In this document: positions 8,837 through 18,655 of the stretch, in pieces | How positions within the stretch are numbered: the first letter of the stretch is position 1 | Layout: each line of letters starts with the position of its first letter | Assembly (NCBI RefSeq): GCF_900102895.1 | Contig: NZ_FNGD01000007.1 | Coordinates: forward strand, 1-64,000 | Source: Arthrobacter sp. ov407 | GTDB taxonomy: Bacteria > Actinomycetota > Actinomycetes > Actinomycetales > Micrococcaceae | Length of the DNA stretch: 64,000 nt | Direction: 5' to 3' | Translations under genes and position numbers: made by a program | Notes under the pieces: generated by a model | Databases searched by the model: none | Seen by the model: only the letters and a program-made list of their open reading frames with translations | What the model was told of the DNA's origin: nothing

Positions 8837-10234
8837 ATGGCCGGAAACGTCGTCACAGGCCGGACGAAACAGGAACTGCGCAGGGTGCTGGTGCCGCTCG
8901 CCCTGGCGCAGTTCATCTGCAGCTTCGCGGGCTCGAACATGAACGTGATGATCAACGATATGAGCGAGGATCTGAACACAACCGTCAGGGGAATCCAGAC
9001 GGCCATCACGATCTTCTTGCTGGTCATGGCCGCGCTGATGATTCCGTGCGGCAAGCTGACCGACCTCTGGGGTCGCAAGAGACTATTTATCATCGGGCTC
9101 TCGCTGTACGGGGTCGGGGCGGTGATGAGTGCGGTGGCGCCGAACCTGTTCGTACTGATCCTCGGCAACTCGATCCTGGAAGGTGTCGGCACGGCCCTGC
9201 TGATCCCGCCCGTCTACATTCTGACGACCATGCTCTTCACGGACGTGACCTCCCGGGCGTGGGCATTCGGAGTGATCAGCGGCATGGGCGGGATCGGGGC
9301 GGCCGCGGGACCGCTGATCGGCGGGCTCATCACCACTGCGATCAGCTGGCGGGCGGCATTCATCTTCCAGGCGCTGATCATCGTGATCATCATTTTGCTC
9401 AGCCGCCGCGCGGTTCAGGACCCGGTGCCCGCGGACCCGAGCAAGCCGTTCGACTCCATGGGGGCTGTGCTCTCTGCCGCGGGGCTTGTGGTCCTCGTCA
9501 CCGGCATCATGCTGGCGGACAACGACCTGCTGCTGATGGCGGTCTTCATGGCTGCCGGCACGCTGCTACTGCTCTGGTTCTTCACCCACGTGCGGACCAT
9601 GGAGCGCAAGGGGGAGGAGCCGCTGCTGTCCACCGGGCTCTTCCGGAATCGAACATCGAATCTCGGCCTCATCACGCAGAACGTGCAATGGCTGATCCTG
9701 CTGGGAACTTCCTTCGTCGTGTCGGCGTACCTCCAAGTCGTGCGGGGGTACAACGCGATCGAGACCGGGGTGATCTTCACGGCGGCCACCGCCGGCATCC
9801 TGGTCTCATCCATGGCGGCAGGGCGGCTCGCGAAGGTGTACAGGCAACGCACCCTGGTCATCGTCGGCTTCATCGTCACGCTGTGCGGGATCGCCTTGCT
9901 TGTCGCCATGGTGAACGGGAATCCGTCTGCGTGGGCCTTCGCCCCCGGGCTTCTGCTGATCGGGCTGGGTGTGGGTGCGATGCTGACCCCGTCCGTCAAC
10001 CTGGTCCAGTCGAGCTTCCCCGCTGAGCTGCAGGGCGAGATCTCCGGCCTGTCGCGCAGCGTGTCGAACCTGGGCTCATCGCTCGGCGTCGCCGTGGCGG
10101 GGACGATCCTCGTCACCTGGTCGTACGGTCTCGCGATGATCACCCTCGCCGTGTTGGGACTCGTCGGGCTCGTGGCAGCGTTCATGCTCCCTATCAGCCT
10201 GGTTCCTGCGAAGTCCGGCGCCCCGCCCGGCTGA
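8837..10234 (+). CDS. MFS transporter, DHA2-like
   Basis: A 465-residue integral membrane protein with about 12-14 hydrophobic helices. The loop after helix 2 reads GKLTDLWGRKR, the major-facilitator signature, and helix 5 has GPLIGGLIT as in drug/proton antiporters. DHA2 members usually export drugs or metabolites using the proton gradient. The ATG has GAAAGGAG six bases upstream. It lies 116 bp behind the GH13 gene in the same direction and could share its transcript. Transcription probably ends at the hairpin beginning at 10247. Confidence 0.85.
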   Translation: MAGNVVTGRTKQELRRVLVPLALAQFICSFAGSNMNVMINDMSEDLNTTVRGIQTAITIFLLVMAALMIPCGKLTDLWGRKRLFIIGLSLYGVGAVMSAVAPNLFVLILGNSILEGVGTALLIPPVYILTTMLFTDVTSRAWAFGVISGMGGIGAAAGPLIGGLITTAISWRAAFIFQALIIVIIILLSRRAVQDPVPADPSKPFDSMGAVLSAAGLVVLVTGIMLADNDLLLMAVFMAAGTLLLLWFFTHVRTMERKGEEPLLSTGLFRNRTSNLGLITQNVQWLILLGTSFVVSAYLQVVRGYNAIETGVIFTAATAGILVSSMAAGRLAKVYRQRTLVIVGFIVTLCGIALLVAMVNGNPSAWAFAPGLLLIGLGVGAMLTPSVNLVQSSFPAELQGEISGLSRSVSNLGSSLGVAVAGTILVTWSYGLAMITLAVLGLVGLVAAFMLPISLVPAKSGAPPG

Positions 10235-10242
10235 CCCGGCAC

Positions 10243-10280
10243 AAAAAAACACCCTGGAATCCTTGGATTCCAGGGTGTTT
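10243..10280. terminator. Bidirectional intrinsic terminator
   Basis: A near-perfect 16-bp hairpin, AAACACCCTGGAATCC with its complement, lies at 10247-10280 with a tiny loop. A run of seven A on its left gives a U-tract for leftward transcripts, and TTT follows on the right. It serves tRNA-Leu on the minus strand and the transporter gene on the plus strand. Confidence 0.9.
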
Positions 10281-10287
10281 CCTGTAG

Positions 10288-10370
10288 TGCGCGGAGGGGG
10301 ACTTGAACCCCCACCCCCTTTCGAGGACTAGCACCTCAAGCTAGCGCGTCTGCCATTCCGCCACCCGCGC
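10288..10370 (-). tRNA. tRNA-Leu (anticodon GAG)
   Basis: An 83-nt tRNA with an acceptor stem GCGCGGG pairing with TCCGCGC (one G-U), a D-arm, an anticodon stem CTAGC/GCTAG around the loop TTGAGGT (anticodon GAG, reading CUC/CUU), a variable arm as in class II tRNAs, and a T-arm with GGTTCAAGTC. CCA is not encoded. Its 3' end faces the accessory DNA on the left, and the terminator lies 7 bp beyond. Confidence 0.95.
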
Positions 10371-10534
10371 AGGTGGTAATTCCGAGATCATTTTCGCCTC
10401 TCAGCGTTTTGCTTTTCTCGGAAGCAGCGAGAAAGACTCTAGCACGACTTTTCCCGAAACAAATAATCGAGGCTTTGCGGGAGCCTGTGGGTAGGCTGAA
10501 GCCAGCAATCCAGCCACCGCCAAGAGGAGCCGCT

Positions 10535-11851
10535 ATGACTGACAACCGGACTGAACCCAGGCCCGAGGATGAGGTCGTCAGGATCTGCCAGGAGCTGATC
10601 CGCATTGACACATCCAACTACGGTGACGGCTCCGGCCCCGGTGAACGCGCGGCCGCCGAATACACCGCCGGGCTCATGGCGGAGGTCGGGCTGGACGCCG
10701 AAATCTTCGAGGCCGCCCCTGGCCGCGCCAGCGTGGTGACCCGGCTGGCGGGGGAGGACCCCTCGGCCAGCGCCCTGGTGGTCCACGGCCATTTGGACGT
10801 TGTCCCGGCCCTCCGCGAGCAGTGGTCTGTCGACCCGTTCGGCGCCGAGCTGAAAGACGGCCTGATCTGGGGGCGCGGCGCCGTGGACATGAAGGACATG
10901 GACGCCATGATCCTGTCCGTGCTGCGCAATTTCGCCCGCACGGGCCGCAAGCCCAAGCGGGACCTCATCTTCGCGTTCTTTGCCGACGAGGAAGCCGGCG
11001 GCACCTACGGCGCCCGCTACGCCGTCGACAAGCGGCCCGAACTCTTTGAGGGCGCCACAGAGGCGATCTCGGAGGTCGGCGGCTTTTCCGCCACCATCGG
11101 CGGGCAGCGCACGTACTTGCTCCAGACGGCGGAGAAGGGGCTCTCCTGGCTCCGCCTCGTTGCCCATGGCCGCGCCGGCCACGGCTCCCAGATCAACACC
11201 GACAACGCCGTGACCAGGCTTGCCGGCGCGGTCTCCCGGATCGGCGCCTACAACTGGCCGATCGAGCTGACGCCGACCACCCGGCAGTTCCTCGACGGCG
11301 TCACCGAACTCACCGGGGTCGAATTCGATCCCGACGATCCCGACAAGATCCTCAAGGAACTCGGCACCGTGGCCCGCTTCGTCGGCGCCACGCTGCAGAA
11401 CACCACCAATCCCACCCTGCTCAAAGGCGGCTACAAGCACAACGTCATTCCGGAATCGGCCGAGGCCCTCATCGACTGCCGGACCCTGCCAGGGCAGGAG
11501 CAGCAGGTCCTGGAGACCGTGCGTGAGCTCGCCGGCACCGGAGTGGACATCAGCTACGTGCACAACGACGTCTCGCTGGAGGTGCCGTTCGCCGGCAACC
11601 TCGTCGACTCCATGATCGATGCCCTGCATTCCGAAGATCCGGGCGCCAAGGTGTTGCCCTACACCCTTTCCGGCGGGACAGACAACAAGTCCCTGAGCCG
11701 GCTGGGCATCACAGGCTACGGCTTCGCCCCGCTGATGCTTCCGGACGAACTCGACTTCACCGGCATGTTCCACGGCGTCGACGAACGCGTCCCGGCCGAT
11801 TCCCTGAAATTTGGCGCGCGGGTGCTGGACACCCTGCTCACCAACTACTGA
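10535..11851 (+). CDS. M20 family metallopeptidase
   Basis: A 438-residue zinc peptidase. Residues 84-88 (HGHLD) supply the first metal His, GAVDMKD the bridging Asp, and FADEEAGG the catalytic Glu and a metal Glu. A dimerisation domain begins near AHGRAGHGSQ. The family cleaves dipeptides or N-acyl amino acids in the cytosol. The ATG at 10535 was chosen because AAGAGGAG lies upstream; the frame is open much further back, but that part overlaps the region behind tRNA-Leu. The acyl-CoA dehydrogenase gene begins 14 bp after the stop and is probably co-transcribed. The exact substrate is unknown. Confidence 0.9.
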   Translation: MTDNRTEPRPEDEVVRICQELIRIDTSNYGDGSGPGERAAAEYTAGLMAEVGLDAEIFEAAPGRASVVTRLAGEDPSASALVVHGHLDVVPALREQWSVDPFGAELKDGLIWGRGAVDMKDMDAMILSVLRNFARTGRKPKRDLIFAFFADEEAGGTYGARYAVDKRPELFEGATEAISEVGGFSATIGGQRTYLLQTAEKGLSWLRLVAHGRAGHGSQINTDNAVTRLAGAVSRIGAYNWPIELTPTTRQFLDGVTELTGVEFDPDDPDKILKELGTVARFVGATLQNTTNPTLLKGGYKHNVIPESAEALIDCRTLPGQEQQVLETVRELAGTGVDISYVHNDVSLEVPFAGNLVDSMIDALHSEDPGAKVLPYTLSGGTDNKSLSRLGITGYGFAPLMLPDELDFTGMFHGVDERVPADSLKFGARVLDTLLTNY

Positions 11852-11865
11852 ACGGACACCCGGCC

Positions 11866-13029
11866 ATGACGCCCGAGGACATCCTCAGCGGACCGCTGCT
11901 GGAACGGATCCGTGGCCGCGCCGCCGGCTATGACCGCGACAACGCCTTCTTCCACGAGGACCTTGCCGACCTGAAGGCGGCCGGCTACCTGAAGATCTTT
12001 GTCCCCGCGGCCGACGGCGGCCTGGGACTCGGGCTGGTGGAAGCGGCGCAACTGCAACGCCTGCTGGCGACGGCGGCGCCGGCCACGGCACTGGCGGTCA
12101 ACATGCACCTGGTGTGGACCGGCGTCGCGCACGTACTTGCCGCCCGGGGTGACTCCTCGCTGGATTTCGTCCTCCAGGAAGCCGCGCAGGGGGAAGTCTT
12201 TGCCTTCGGCAATTCGGAGGCCGGCAACGACTCCGTGCTGTTCGATTCCCGCACCGAGGCCGTCCCCCTGCCCGACGGCGGCTACAGCTTTACCGGCCGC
12301 AAAATCTTCACGAGCCTCTCGCCGGCGTGGACCCGGCTGGGGATCTTCGGAAAGGACCCCTCGGGCGGGGACGGTGCCGGGGAGCTGGTCCACGGGTTTA
12401 TCACCCGGGAAACGCCCGGCTACGAGATTCTGCCCGACTGGGACACGCTCGGCATGCGGGCCAGCCAGTCCAACACGACCCTCCTGGACGGCGCCGTGGT
12501 GCCGGCCGAACGGATCTTCCGGAAACTGCCCGTGGGCCCAAATGCCGACCCCCTGATCTTCGCGATCTTCGCCTGCTTCGAGACCCTGCTTGCCGCGGTG
12601 TACACGGGAATCGGCGAACGGGCCCTCACACTCGGGGTGGAAGCAGTGCAGCGCCGGACGTCGTTCAAGAACGGCGGCCGCAGCTACGCCCAGGACCCGG
12701 ATATCCGCTGGAAGGTAGCCGACGCCGCGATGGCCATGGACGCGCTGTACCCTCAGCTGTCCCGCGTGGCGGCCGACGTCGACGAACTCGCCGACCACGG
12801 CAGCCAGTGGTTCCCCCGGCTGGTGGGCCTCAAGGTTCGGGCCACGGAAACGGCGCGCACCGTGGTGGACCTCGCGATCCGGGTCTCCGGAGGATCCAGC
12901 TACTTCCGCGGTTCCGAGCTGGAAAGGTTATACCGGGACGTGCTGGCCGGCATGTTCCACCCCTCAGATGACGAGTCGGCGCACAATACCGTGGCGAACG
13001 CCTGGCTGGGCCCGCTGGAAACACCCTAA
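11866..13029 (+). CDS. Acyl-CoA dehydrogenase family flavoprotein
   Basis: A 387-residue protein with the acyl-CoA dehydrogenase layout: an N-terminal helical domain, a middle beta domain (EVFAFGNSEAGND, then YSFTGRKIFTS) and a C-terminal helical bundle. The family transfers electrons from acyl-CoA or related thioesters to FAD. Some actinobacterial members instead act as flavin-dependent monooxygenases of the DszC type. No catalytic base could be assigned with confidence. It follows the M20 peptidase gene by 14 bp. The physiological substrate cannot be told from the sequence. Confidence 0.85.
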   Translation: MTPEDILSGPLLERIRGRAAGYDRDNAFFHEDLADLKAAGYLKIFVPAADGGLGLGLVEAAQLQRLLATAAPATALAVNMHLVWTGVAHVLAARGDSSLDFVLQEAAQGEVFAFGNSEAGNDSVLFDSRTEAVPLPDGGYSFTGRKIFTSLSPAWTRLGIFGKDPSGGDGAGELVHGFITRETPGYEILPDWDTLGMRASQSNTTLLDGAVVPAERIFRKLPVGPNADPLIFAIFACFETLLAAVYTGIGERALTLGVEAVQRRTSFKNGGRSYAQDPDIRWKVADAAMAMDALYPQLSRVAADVDELADHGSQWFPRLVGLKVRATETARTVVDLAIRVSGGSSYFRGSELERLYRDVLAGMFHPSDDESAHNTVANAWLGPLETP

Positions 13030-13100
13030 AAGTGCCCCGGACTCGGCGGCGTTCAGTGCCCCGCTCCGGCCGATGTTCGTGGCATCAGTGCAGGGGAGCC

Positions 13101-13334
13101 CTAGACGGTGCGCTGGACCTGAATGACTTTTCGGCGCAACCAGAACCGCCGCCCGCCGCCCACGTAGAGGCGGCTGCGTTCCAGTTCCCATTTGCCGTAC
13201 TCGGAGTGCTCCACGAGCCGGCGGCGGGCCTCGGGGAGGGAATCCTCAGGACTGACCGTCAGAACGAGGTACTCGTACTGCCTCACATAGTCCCGTTCCC
13301 GTCGGACCGAGCTGCTCAGAAAATGTTCTTTCAT
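13101..13334 (-). CDS. DUF5703 family small protein
   Basis: A 77-residue basic protein with YVRQYEYLVLTVSPEDSLPEARR and KWELERSRLYVGGGRR, matching the small conserved actinobacterial DUF5703 family, whose function is unknown. There is no membrane segment or signal peptide. GGAGAG lies just upstream of the ATG. It is transcribed away from the acidic-protein gene at 13374, with 39 bp between the starts. Confidence 0.8.
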   Translation of the reverse strand: MKEHFLSSSVRRERDYVRQYEYLVLTVSPEDSLPEARRRLVEHSEYGKWELERSRLYVGGGRRFWLRRKVIQVQRTV

Positions 13335-13373
13335 TGCTCTCCATTTTCGTCTTTTTCCGACTAACGTGAAGTC

Positions 13374-13652
13374 ATGAGCATCGATCCGCGTGTCGCGCTT
13401 CAGTCACTGACCTCTGCATTCGAAGAACACCTGGCGGCGGCCTCCGCCCGCAGAAGTGACGGGGATCCCGCGGTCGAAGCGGCGTTCTTCGCCGTTGCTG
13501 ACGCCTTTGAAGTCTACGACGACGCACTGTATGAAGCGTATGGGGAAGTGACGCCGCTCCAAGTCATCGACGAGGAAGATGACGACGACGATGACGAAGA
13601 CGATATCGACGACGAAGAGGACCTCGAGATCCTGCAGAACTCAGAGAACTGA
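13374..13652 (+). CDS. Small highly acidic conserved protein
   Basis: A 92-residue protein. The N-terminal 55 residues are probably helical (FEEHLAAASARR, then VADAFEVYDDALYEAYG). The rest is almost entirely Asp/Glu (DEEDDDDDDEDDIDDEED) and probably disordered. It resembles small acidic proteins seen next to DUF5703 genes in Micrococcaceae; some databases label them primosomal, without support visible here. The start is probably leaderless, since TAACGT ends six bases before the ATG. A DNA-mimic or nucleoid-related role is possible but only a guess. Confidence 0.75.
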   Translation: MSIDPRVALQSLTSAFEEHLAAASARRSDGDPAVEAAFFAVADAFEVYDDALYEAYGEVTPLQVIDEEDDDDDDEDDIDDEEDLEILQNSEN

Positions 13653-13694
13653 CTCAGATTATTTGGGGGCTGTGCGGAACTCCCGGAACCGGCC

Positions 13695-14630
13695 TCAGGC
13701 TGGGTCGGACACGTCCTCGAGAGCCTGCGCGATCTCCGGCGGGAGCGGCGCGAAGGCCGAGTCCAGGATCTCCTTGAGTTGAACCGGCGTCCGAGGACCC
13801 ACCACTGCGGTTGCCACACCTTGCTGGGACAAGAGCCAACTCAGCGACACATCAAGTGGCGTCCGGCCGAGCCCCTTCGCCGCCATGGCGACAGCCTCCA
13901 CCACACTTGACGCCGGCGCTTCGAGATACGGTTCCACGTACGTGGCGAGCCGCTGGCTGGCGGCACGGGAATCCCCGGGGATGTGACCGCGGTATTTTCC
14001 GCTCAGGACGCCGCGTCCGATCGGACCCCAGGCCATCAGGCCGAGTCCGGCGTCCTCGATGGCCGGAATCAGCTCAATTTCCGCGCTGCGCTGCAGCAGC
14101 GAGTACTCGGACTGGTTGGCCACCAGGGGGAAGCCCGCAATGGCGGCGGCCTTGGCTGTCTGCCAGCCGTTGAAATTGGACACACCGGCATAACGCGCCC
14201 GGCCGGAGCGCACCGCGTGGTCCAGCGCGGACAGGGTCTCCTCCAGCGGCACATTTGAATCCCAGGCGTGCGCGAACCAGAGATCCACGTAGTCGGTTCC
14301 CAGCCGTGCAAGGCTCGCGTCAAGCCCGGAGAGCATGCCGTTACGGGACGTGTCGACGCTGCGGCGCCCGTCCGTCGTCGTGAGCCCGGCCTTCGTGGAG
14401 ATCACCACTTCGGAACGGGCGACGACGTCGCCCAGCATTCCGCCGAGCATGGCCTCGGCCTGCCCGTCGGCGTAGGACGCCGCCGTGTCGATCAGGGTTC
14501 CGCCGGCATCGACGAAAGACCGCAGGAGGGTGGCGGCATCCTGTTCCTCGGTTTCCCGGGCCCAAGACATGGTGCCAAGGGAAAGGGCGGACACGCGCAA
14601 CCCACTGTTGCCGACATAACGCTGCTGCAT
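13695..14630 (-). CDS. Aldo/keto reductase
   Basis: A 311-residue TIM-barrel NADPH-dependent oxidoreductase. The N-terminus [18 protein letters not shown], the catalytic Asp and Tyr in [14 protein letters not shown], the Lys in VVISTKAG and the His in LWFAHAWD form the usual tetrad. It reduces aldehydes or ketones. I chose the ATG at 14630, matching the family start. TAAGCT on the coding strand ends seven bases upstream, consistent with a leaderless transcript. It is divergent from uppP with 51 bp between the starts. The substrate is unknown. Confidence 0.88.
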   Translation of the reverse strand: MQQRYVGNSGLRVSALSLGTMSWARETEEQDAATLLRSFVDAGGTLIDTAASYADGQAEAMLGGMLGDVVARSEVVISTKAGLTTTDGRRSVDTSRNGMLSGLDASLARLGTDYVDLWFAHAWDSNVPLEETLSALDHAVRSGRARYAGVSNFNGWQTAKAAAIAGFPLVANQSEYSLLQRSAEIELIPAIEDAGLGLMAWGPIGRGVLSGKYRGHIPGDSRAASQRLATYVEPYLEAPASSVVEAVAMAAKGLGRTPLDVSLSWLLSQQGVATAVVGPRTPVQLKEILDSAFAPLPPEIAQALEDVSDPA

Positions 14631-14681
14631 GCCAGCAAGCTTACGGGAGTCGCCGTGCTTCATAACGTAGGGTCTATAAAC

Positions 14682-15515
14682 GTGAACTGGATACAAGCGG
14701 CTCTGCTGGGCCTAGTACAGGGGCTGACCGAGTTCCTCCCGATTTCCTCGAGCGCCCATCTGCGGATTGTCGGCGCCTTTCTGCCGGGGGCATCAGACCC
14801 CGGCGCGGCTTTTACGGCCATCACCCAGCTTGGCACCGAGGCGGCCGTGATTGTCTATTTCTGGCGCGACATCCTGCGGATCATCCGCGCGTGGTCCGGT
14901 TCGCTGACCGGCAAGGTGTCACGGCGGAACCCGGATGCGCGCATGGGCTGGCTGGTGATCTTGGGCAGTGTCCCGATCATCGTCCTGGGCCTGCTGTTCC
15001 AGGACCAGATCGAGTCGGTGCTCCGCAGCCTCTGGGGCGTTGCGACCATGCTGATTGTGTTCGGCATGGTCCTGGCCGTGGCCGACACCATCGGCAAGCA
15101 GGACCGCGAACTCACGCAGCTGACGTACAAGCACGGCCTCTATTACGGACTCGCACAGGCCCTGGCTCTGTTCCCCGGCGTGTCCCGCTCCGGCGGCACT
15201 ATCAGCGCCGGTCTCCTGATGGGCTACACCCGCGAGGCGGCGGCCCGCTACTCGTTCCTGCTGGCCATCCCCGCCGTGTTCGGCAGCGGCCTGTACCAGC
15301 TGTACAAGGTGGTCTCCAAGGAAGGCATCACCGGCCCGTACGGGCTCCCGGAAACGGCCCTGGCCACAGTGATCGCCTTCATCGTGGGCTATGTCATCAT
15401 CGGCTGGTTCCTGAAGTACGTCTCCACCCGCGGCTACCGGCTCTTTGTCTGGTACCGGATCATCTTGGGAACGTCCCTGTTCCTGCTGCTCGGTTTCAAT
15501 GTCATCAGCGCCTAG
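14682..15515 (+). CDS. uppP: Undecaprenyl-diphosphatase UppP (BacA)
   Basis: A 277-residue integral membrane enzyme that dephosphorylates undecaprenyl diphosphate, recycling the lipid carrier for peptidoglycan and conferring bacitracin tolerance. The GTG start gives the typical N-terminus [26 protein letters not shown], with the conserved Glu and SSSAH. The second signature is [12 protein letters not shown]. There are about 8 hydrophobic helices. TATAAA and TAGGGT lie within 8 bases of the start, suggesting a leaderless or near-leaderless transcript. The mshC gene starts 15 bp after the stop. Confidence 0.95.
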   Translation: MNWIQAALLGLVQGLTEFLPISSSAHLRIVGAFLPGASDPGAAFTAITQLGTEAAVIVYFWRDILRIIRAWSGSLTGKVSRRNPDARMGWLVILGSVPIIVLGLLFQDQIESVLRSLWGVATMLIVFGMVLAVADTIGKQDRELTQLTYKHGLYYGLAQALALFPGVSRSGGTISAGLLMGYTREAAARYSFLLAIPAVFGSGLYQLYKVVSKEGITGPYGLPETALATVIAFIVGYVIIGWFLKYVSTRGYRLFVWYRIILGTSLFLLLGFNVISA

Positions 15516-15530
15516 CACTAGGCTTGGGCT

Positions 15531-16811
15531 GTGAAATCCTGGATCTCCCGCCCTGTTGCCCAACTCCCCGGCAGCATGCCCGCCCTTCGCCTCTTCGACA
15601 CCGCCAAGGGCGGAATCGTCACCCTGGAGGCCACGGGTGAGCAGTCCATGTATGTCTGCGGCATCACCCCCTATGACGCCACGCACATGGGCCACGCGGC
15701 CAGCTATGTCGCCTTCGACCTCCTGAACCGCGCTTGGCGGGACGGCCGCCAGCAAGTTTCGTACGTCCAGAACGTGACCGACGTCGACGACCCCCTCCTG
15801 GAGCGCGCAACGGCCACCGGGGTCGACTGGCGCGACCTCGCCGCGAGCCAGATCGAGCTTTTCCAGACAGACATGGAAGCCCTGAACGTCCTCGCTCCGG
15901 ATCACTACATCGGTGCCGTCGAAGCCGTCCCGCTGATCGTCCCCGCCATCGAGCGCCTTCTGCGCAACGGACTCGCGTACCGCGTCCCCGGCACCGGCGG
16001 CGAGCCCGACGGTGATGTCTACTACGACGTCGAAGCCGCCGGGAAGCACTCGACGGACGCCGTCGACGCCTGGACCCTGGGATCCATTTCCGGGCTCGCC
16101 GACGCCGAAATGCTGGAACTCTTCGCCGAACGCGGCGGCGACCCGGGCCGGGCCGGGAAGCGCCAGGCGCTGGACCCGCTGCTCTGGCGGGTTGCCCGCG
16201 AGGGCGAACCCAGCTGGCCCGGCGGCGAACTGGGGGAGGGCCGGCCCGGCTGGCACATCGAATGCACGGTGATCGCCCAGGAGTACCTGCCCAAGCCGTT
16301 CACCGTCCAGGGCGGAGGCTCGGACCTGATCTTCCCGCACCACGAAATGGGCGCCGGCCATGCCTACTCACTCGCAGGCGTACCCCTGGCCCGCCACTTC
16401 GCCCATGCTGGCATGGTGGGCCTCGACGGGGAAAAGATGAGCAAGTCCAAGGGCAACCTGGTCCTGGTCTCCCGGCTCCGCGCCGACGGGGAAGAACCCG
16501 CCGCGATCCGTCTCGCGATCTTGGCCCACCACTATCGCACGGACTGGTCCTGGACCAACGCCGGGTTCGACGAGGCCAAAGACCGGCTCCGCACCTGGCG
16601 CGAGGCACGGGCCGTGGCTCCTGAAGGCTCCGCCGCGGCCCTCATCGGCCGGCTGCGGACCGAGCTCGCCAATGACCTCAACGCGCCCGGCGCGCTCGTA
16701 GCAATGGACGCCTGGGCCAAGGCCGCCCTGGAAACCCCGGGGCCAGCCGCGGCCACGGACGCCGCGCTGGTCAGCGACGCCGTCAACGCCCTTCTCGGCG
16801 TCGAACTCTAA
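15531..16811 (+). CDS. mshC: Mycothiol ligase MshC (Cys:GlcN-Ins ligase)
   Basis: A 426-residue enzyme that joins L-cysteine to GlcN-inositol with ATP, the third step of mycothiol synthesis. It is a cysteinyl-tRNA synthetase homologue without a tRNA-binding domain. The signature [17 protein letters not shown] includes the zinc Cys and the HIGH-like motif, and KMSKSKGN is the KMSKS loop. These features separate it from CysS. The GTG is preceded by TAGGCT ending six bases upstream, a leaderless configuration. Mycothiol is the main thiol buffer of actinobacteria. Confidence 0.95.
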   Translation: MKSWISRPVAQLPGSMPALRLFDTAKGGIVTLEATGEQSMYVCGITPYDATHMGHAASYVAFDLLNRAWRDGRQQVSYVQNVTDVDDPLLERATATGVDWRDLAASQIELFQTDMEALNVLAPDHYIGAVEAVPLIVPAIERLLRNGLAYRVPGTGGEPDGDVYYDVEAAGKHSTDAVDAWTLGSISGLADAEMLELFAERGGDPGRAGKRQALDPLLWRVAREGEPSWPGGELGEGRPGWHIECTVIAQEYLPKPFTVQGGGSDLIFPHHEMGAGHAYSLAGVPLARHFAHAGMVGLDGEKMSKSKGNLVLVSRLRADGEEPAAIRLAILAHHYRTDWSWTNAGFDEAKDRLRTWREARAVAPEGSAAALIGRLRTELANDLNAPGALVAMDAWAKAALETPGPAAATDAALVSDAVNALLGVEL

Positions 16812-16823
16812 CCGGGCCCGTCG

Positions 16824-17729
16824 CTAGGGCTTGTCCTTGCCCCGACGCTTGAGGTAGCGCTCGAATTCGCGGGCGATCGATTCGCCGCTGGCCTCCGGGA
16901 GGTCGGCGGTGTCCTTGGCCTCCTCCAGCTGGCGGACATACGCCGCAATTTCGGGATCCTCGGTGGCGAGCTCGTCCACGCCGCGCTCCCACGCGTCGGC
17001 CTCCTCGACCAGTTCCGTGGTGTCCAGCGGGACCTGGAGCAACTCCTCGATCCGGTGCAACAGGGCCAGCTGCGCTTTCGGTGACGGCGCCTGGGCCACA
17101 TAGTGCGGCACGGCCGCCCAAAGCGAGACCGTCGGGAGCCCGGCAAGCAACGCCACCTCGCCGAGCACGCCCACAATCCCCACCGGGCCTTCGTACTGCG
17201 AGGCCTCCAAGTCCATCCGCTCACGCAGTGCTGCGTCGTCCGTGGACGTACTGACCGGAATCGGGCGGCTGTGCGGCACGTCAGCCAGCAGCGCACCGAC
17301 CAAGATGACGTAATCGACGTGCAGGGCCTCAGCATGCACCAGCAGCTCCGCCGTGTAGGCGCGCCACTTGTAGGAGGGCTCGGTGCCCTGGACGAAAATG
17401 ACGTCCACGTTCGAGTCGGGGACGCTGGCCTTGAAGATCCTCGTGGAAGGCCACTTGATCTTCCGCTCGCCGGCCGCCGTCCGGCGGATCGTGGGCCGGG
17501 TGAACTGGAAGTCGTAGTACTCGTCGGCGTCGATCGCCGCGACCTTCTTCCCGCCCCAGAGCTTGTTCAGATAGCGCAGGGCGTCGCTGGCGGCCTCCCC
17601 GGCATCGTTCCAGCCTTCAAAGGCCGCCAGCATGACGGTGATGCGCCGGCCCTCGGGGACGGGCTGCAACAGCCGCTCCGGCTCGGCGACGGCGCCTGGT
17701 TCGGTGGGGTCTGCCTCGAAGCTGTTCAT
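16824..17729 (-). CDS. PAC2 family protein
   Basis: A 301-residue cytosolic protein of the PAC2 (proteasome assembly chaperone 2) family, with MLAAFEGWNDAGEAASDAL, DVIFVQGTEPSYKWR and VGALLADVPHSRP. Archaeal and eukaryotic relatives assist 20S proteasome assembly; the role in actinobacteria is not established. The C-terminus is charged and helical. TAGGGT lies six bases before the ATG on the coding strand, as in the leaderless genes nearby. It converges on mshC with 12 bp between stops. Its location a few genes from the proteasome locus is suggestive only. Confidence 0.85.
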   Translation of the reverse strand: MNSFEADPTEPGAVAEPERLLQPVPEGRRITVMLAAFEGWNDAGEAASDALRYLNKLWGGKKVAAIDADEYYDFQFTRPTIRRTAAGERKIKWPSTRIFKASVPDSNVDVIFVQGTEPSYKWRAYTAELLVHAEALHVDYVILVGALLADVPHSRPIPVSTSTDDAALRERMDLEASQYEGPVGIVGVLGEVALLAGLPTVSLWAAVPHYVAQAPSPKAQLALLHRIEELLQVPLDTTELVEEADAWERGVDELATEDPEIAAYVRQLEEAKDTADLPEASGESIAREFERYLKRRGKDKP

Positions 17730-17893
17730 GCCATCACCCTACGTCCAAGACCCCGCCCCGTGCAGGCAATACAGCACTGCGCGCGCCCCAGTTCCGCACA
17801 AGTTCCGTCCGAAATCCCGCGGCCGGGTGGGCGGAATTCGCCGTAGGCGTAGCACGGGCCCCCGGCCGTGGGCTTCGCCGTAGACTGGAAGGC

Positions 17894-18655
17894 ATGCGAT
17901 CCTCAGCTTCCCGGCCCCTCCTTAAAGCAGCACTCTGGGACATGGATGGCACCATTGTCGACACCGAGCCCTACTGGATCGAAGCCGAACGCGCACTCGT
18001 TGAAGCCCACGGCGGACAATGGTCCCAGGACCAGGCCATGCAGCTCGTGGGACAGGCCCTGACGTTTTCCGCGGGCATCCTGCAGGACGCCGGCGTGGCG
18101 ATGGAACGGCGCGACATCATCGACACCCTCACCGGCCATGTGATCAGCCAAATTCGGAACTCCGTCCCCTGGCGACCCGGTGCCCGCGAACTGCTCGACG
18201 AACTGTACAACGCCGGTGTCCGCTGCGCCCTCGTCACCATGTCCGAGGGTCCGCTGGCCCGGGAGATCGTTGCGAGCCTGCCGGAGCCCTACTTTGAGTT
18301 CCTCGTCACGGGGGACACGGTCGTGCAGGGTAAGCCGCACCCGGAGGCTTACCTGAGGGCCGTTGAGCTCCTGCAGCAGCAGGACCCCGAGCTGGGCCTG
18401 CACCACTGCGTTGCCCTGGAAGATTCCGTGCCGGGTGTCGCCGCCGCCGTGGCGTCCGGCGTCGTCACGGTCGCCATCCCGCACATCCTGCCCCTGCCGG
18501 ACGATCCCCGCCGCGCCACCTGGGACACCCTCGAAGGCCGCACAGTTGCGGACCTGGAAGAGCTCGTGGCCCTGCGGCACGAATTCCCGGACGCCACCTT
18601 CGGGCGCGCGGCGGACACAGCCGCCCACTCGACCGGGGGCCGTCTCCGTGGCTGA
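17894..18655 (+). CDS. HAD-family phosphatase
   Basis: A 253-residue HAD hydrolase. Motif I is DMDGTIVDTEP (nucleophile and acid/base Asp), the cap domain follows, VTMSEG is the motif II region, and GKPHPEAY plus ALEDSVPGV are motifs III and IV. It resembles the beta-phosphoglucomutase/phosphatase subgroup that dephosphorylates small sugar phosphates. TAGACT ends seven bases before the ATG, a leaderless arrangement. The stop overlaps the GTG of the M50 protease by 8 bp, implying coupled translation. The substrate is unknown. Confidence 0.88.
   Translation: MRSSASRPLLKAALWDMDGTIVDTEPYWIEAERALVEAHGGQWSQDQAMQLVGQALTFSAGILQDAGVAMERRDIIDTLTGHVISQIRNSVPWRPGARELLDELYNAGVRCALVTMSEGPLAREIVASLPEPYFEFLVTGDTVVQGKPHPEAYLRAVELLQQQDPELGLHHCVALEDSVPGVAAAVASGVVTVAIPHILPLPDDPRRATWDTLEGRTVADLEELVALRHEFPDATFGRAADTAAHSTGGRLRG

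Noticed and set aside
16824..17729. PAC2 protein as a proven proteasome assembly factor
   Set aside because: The family name comes from archaeal and eukaryotic relatives; nothing in this sequence shows a role with PrcA/PrcB.
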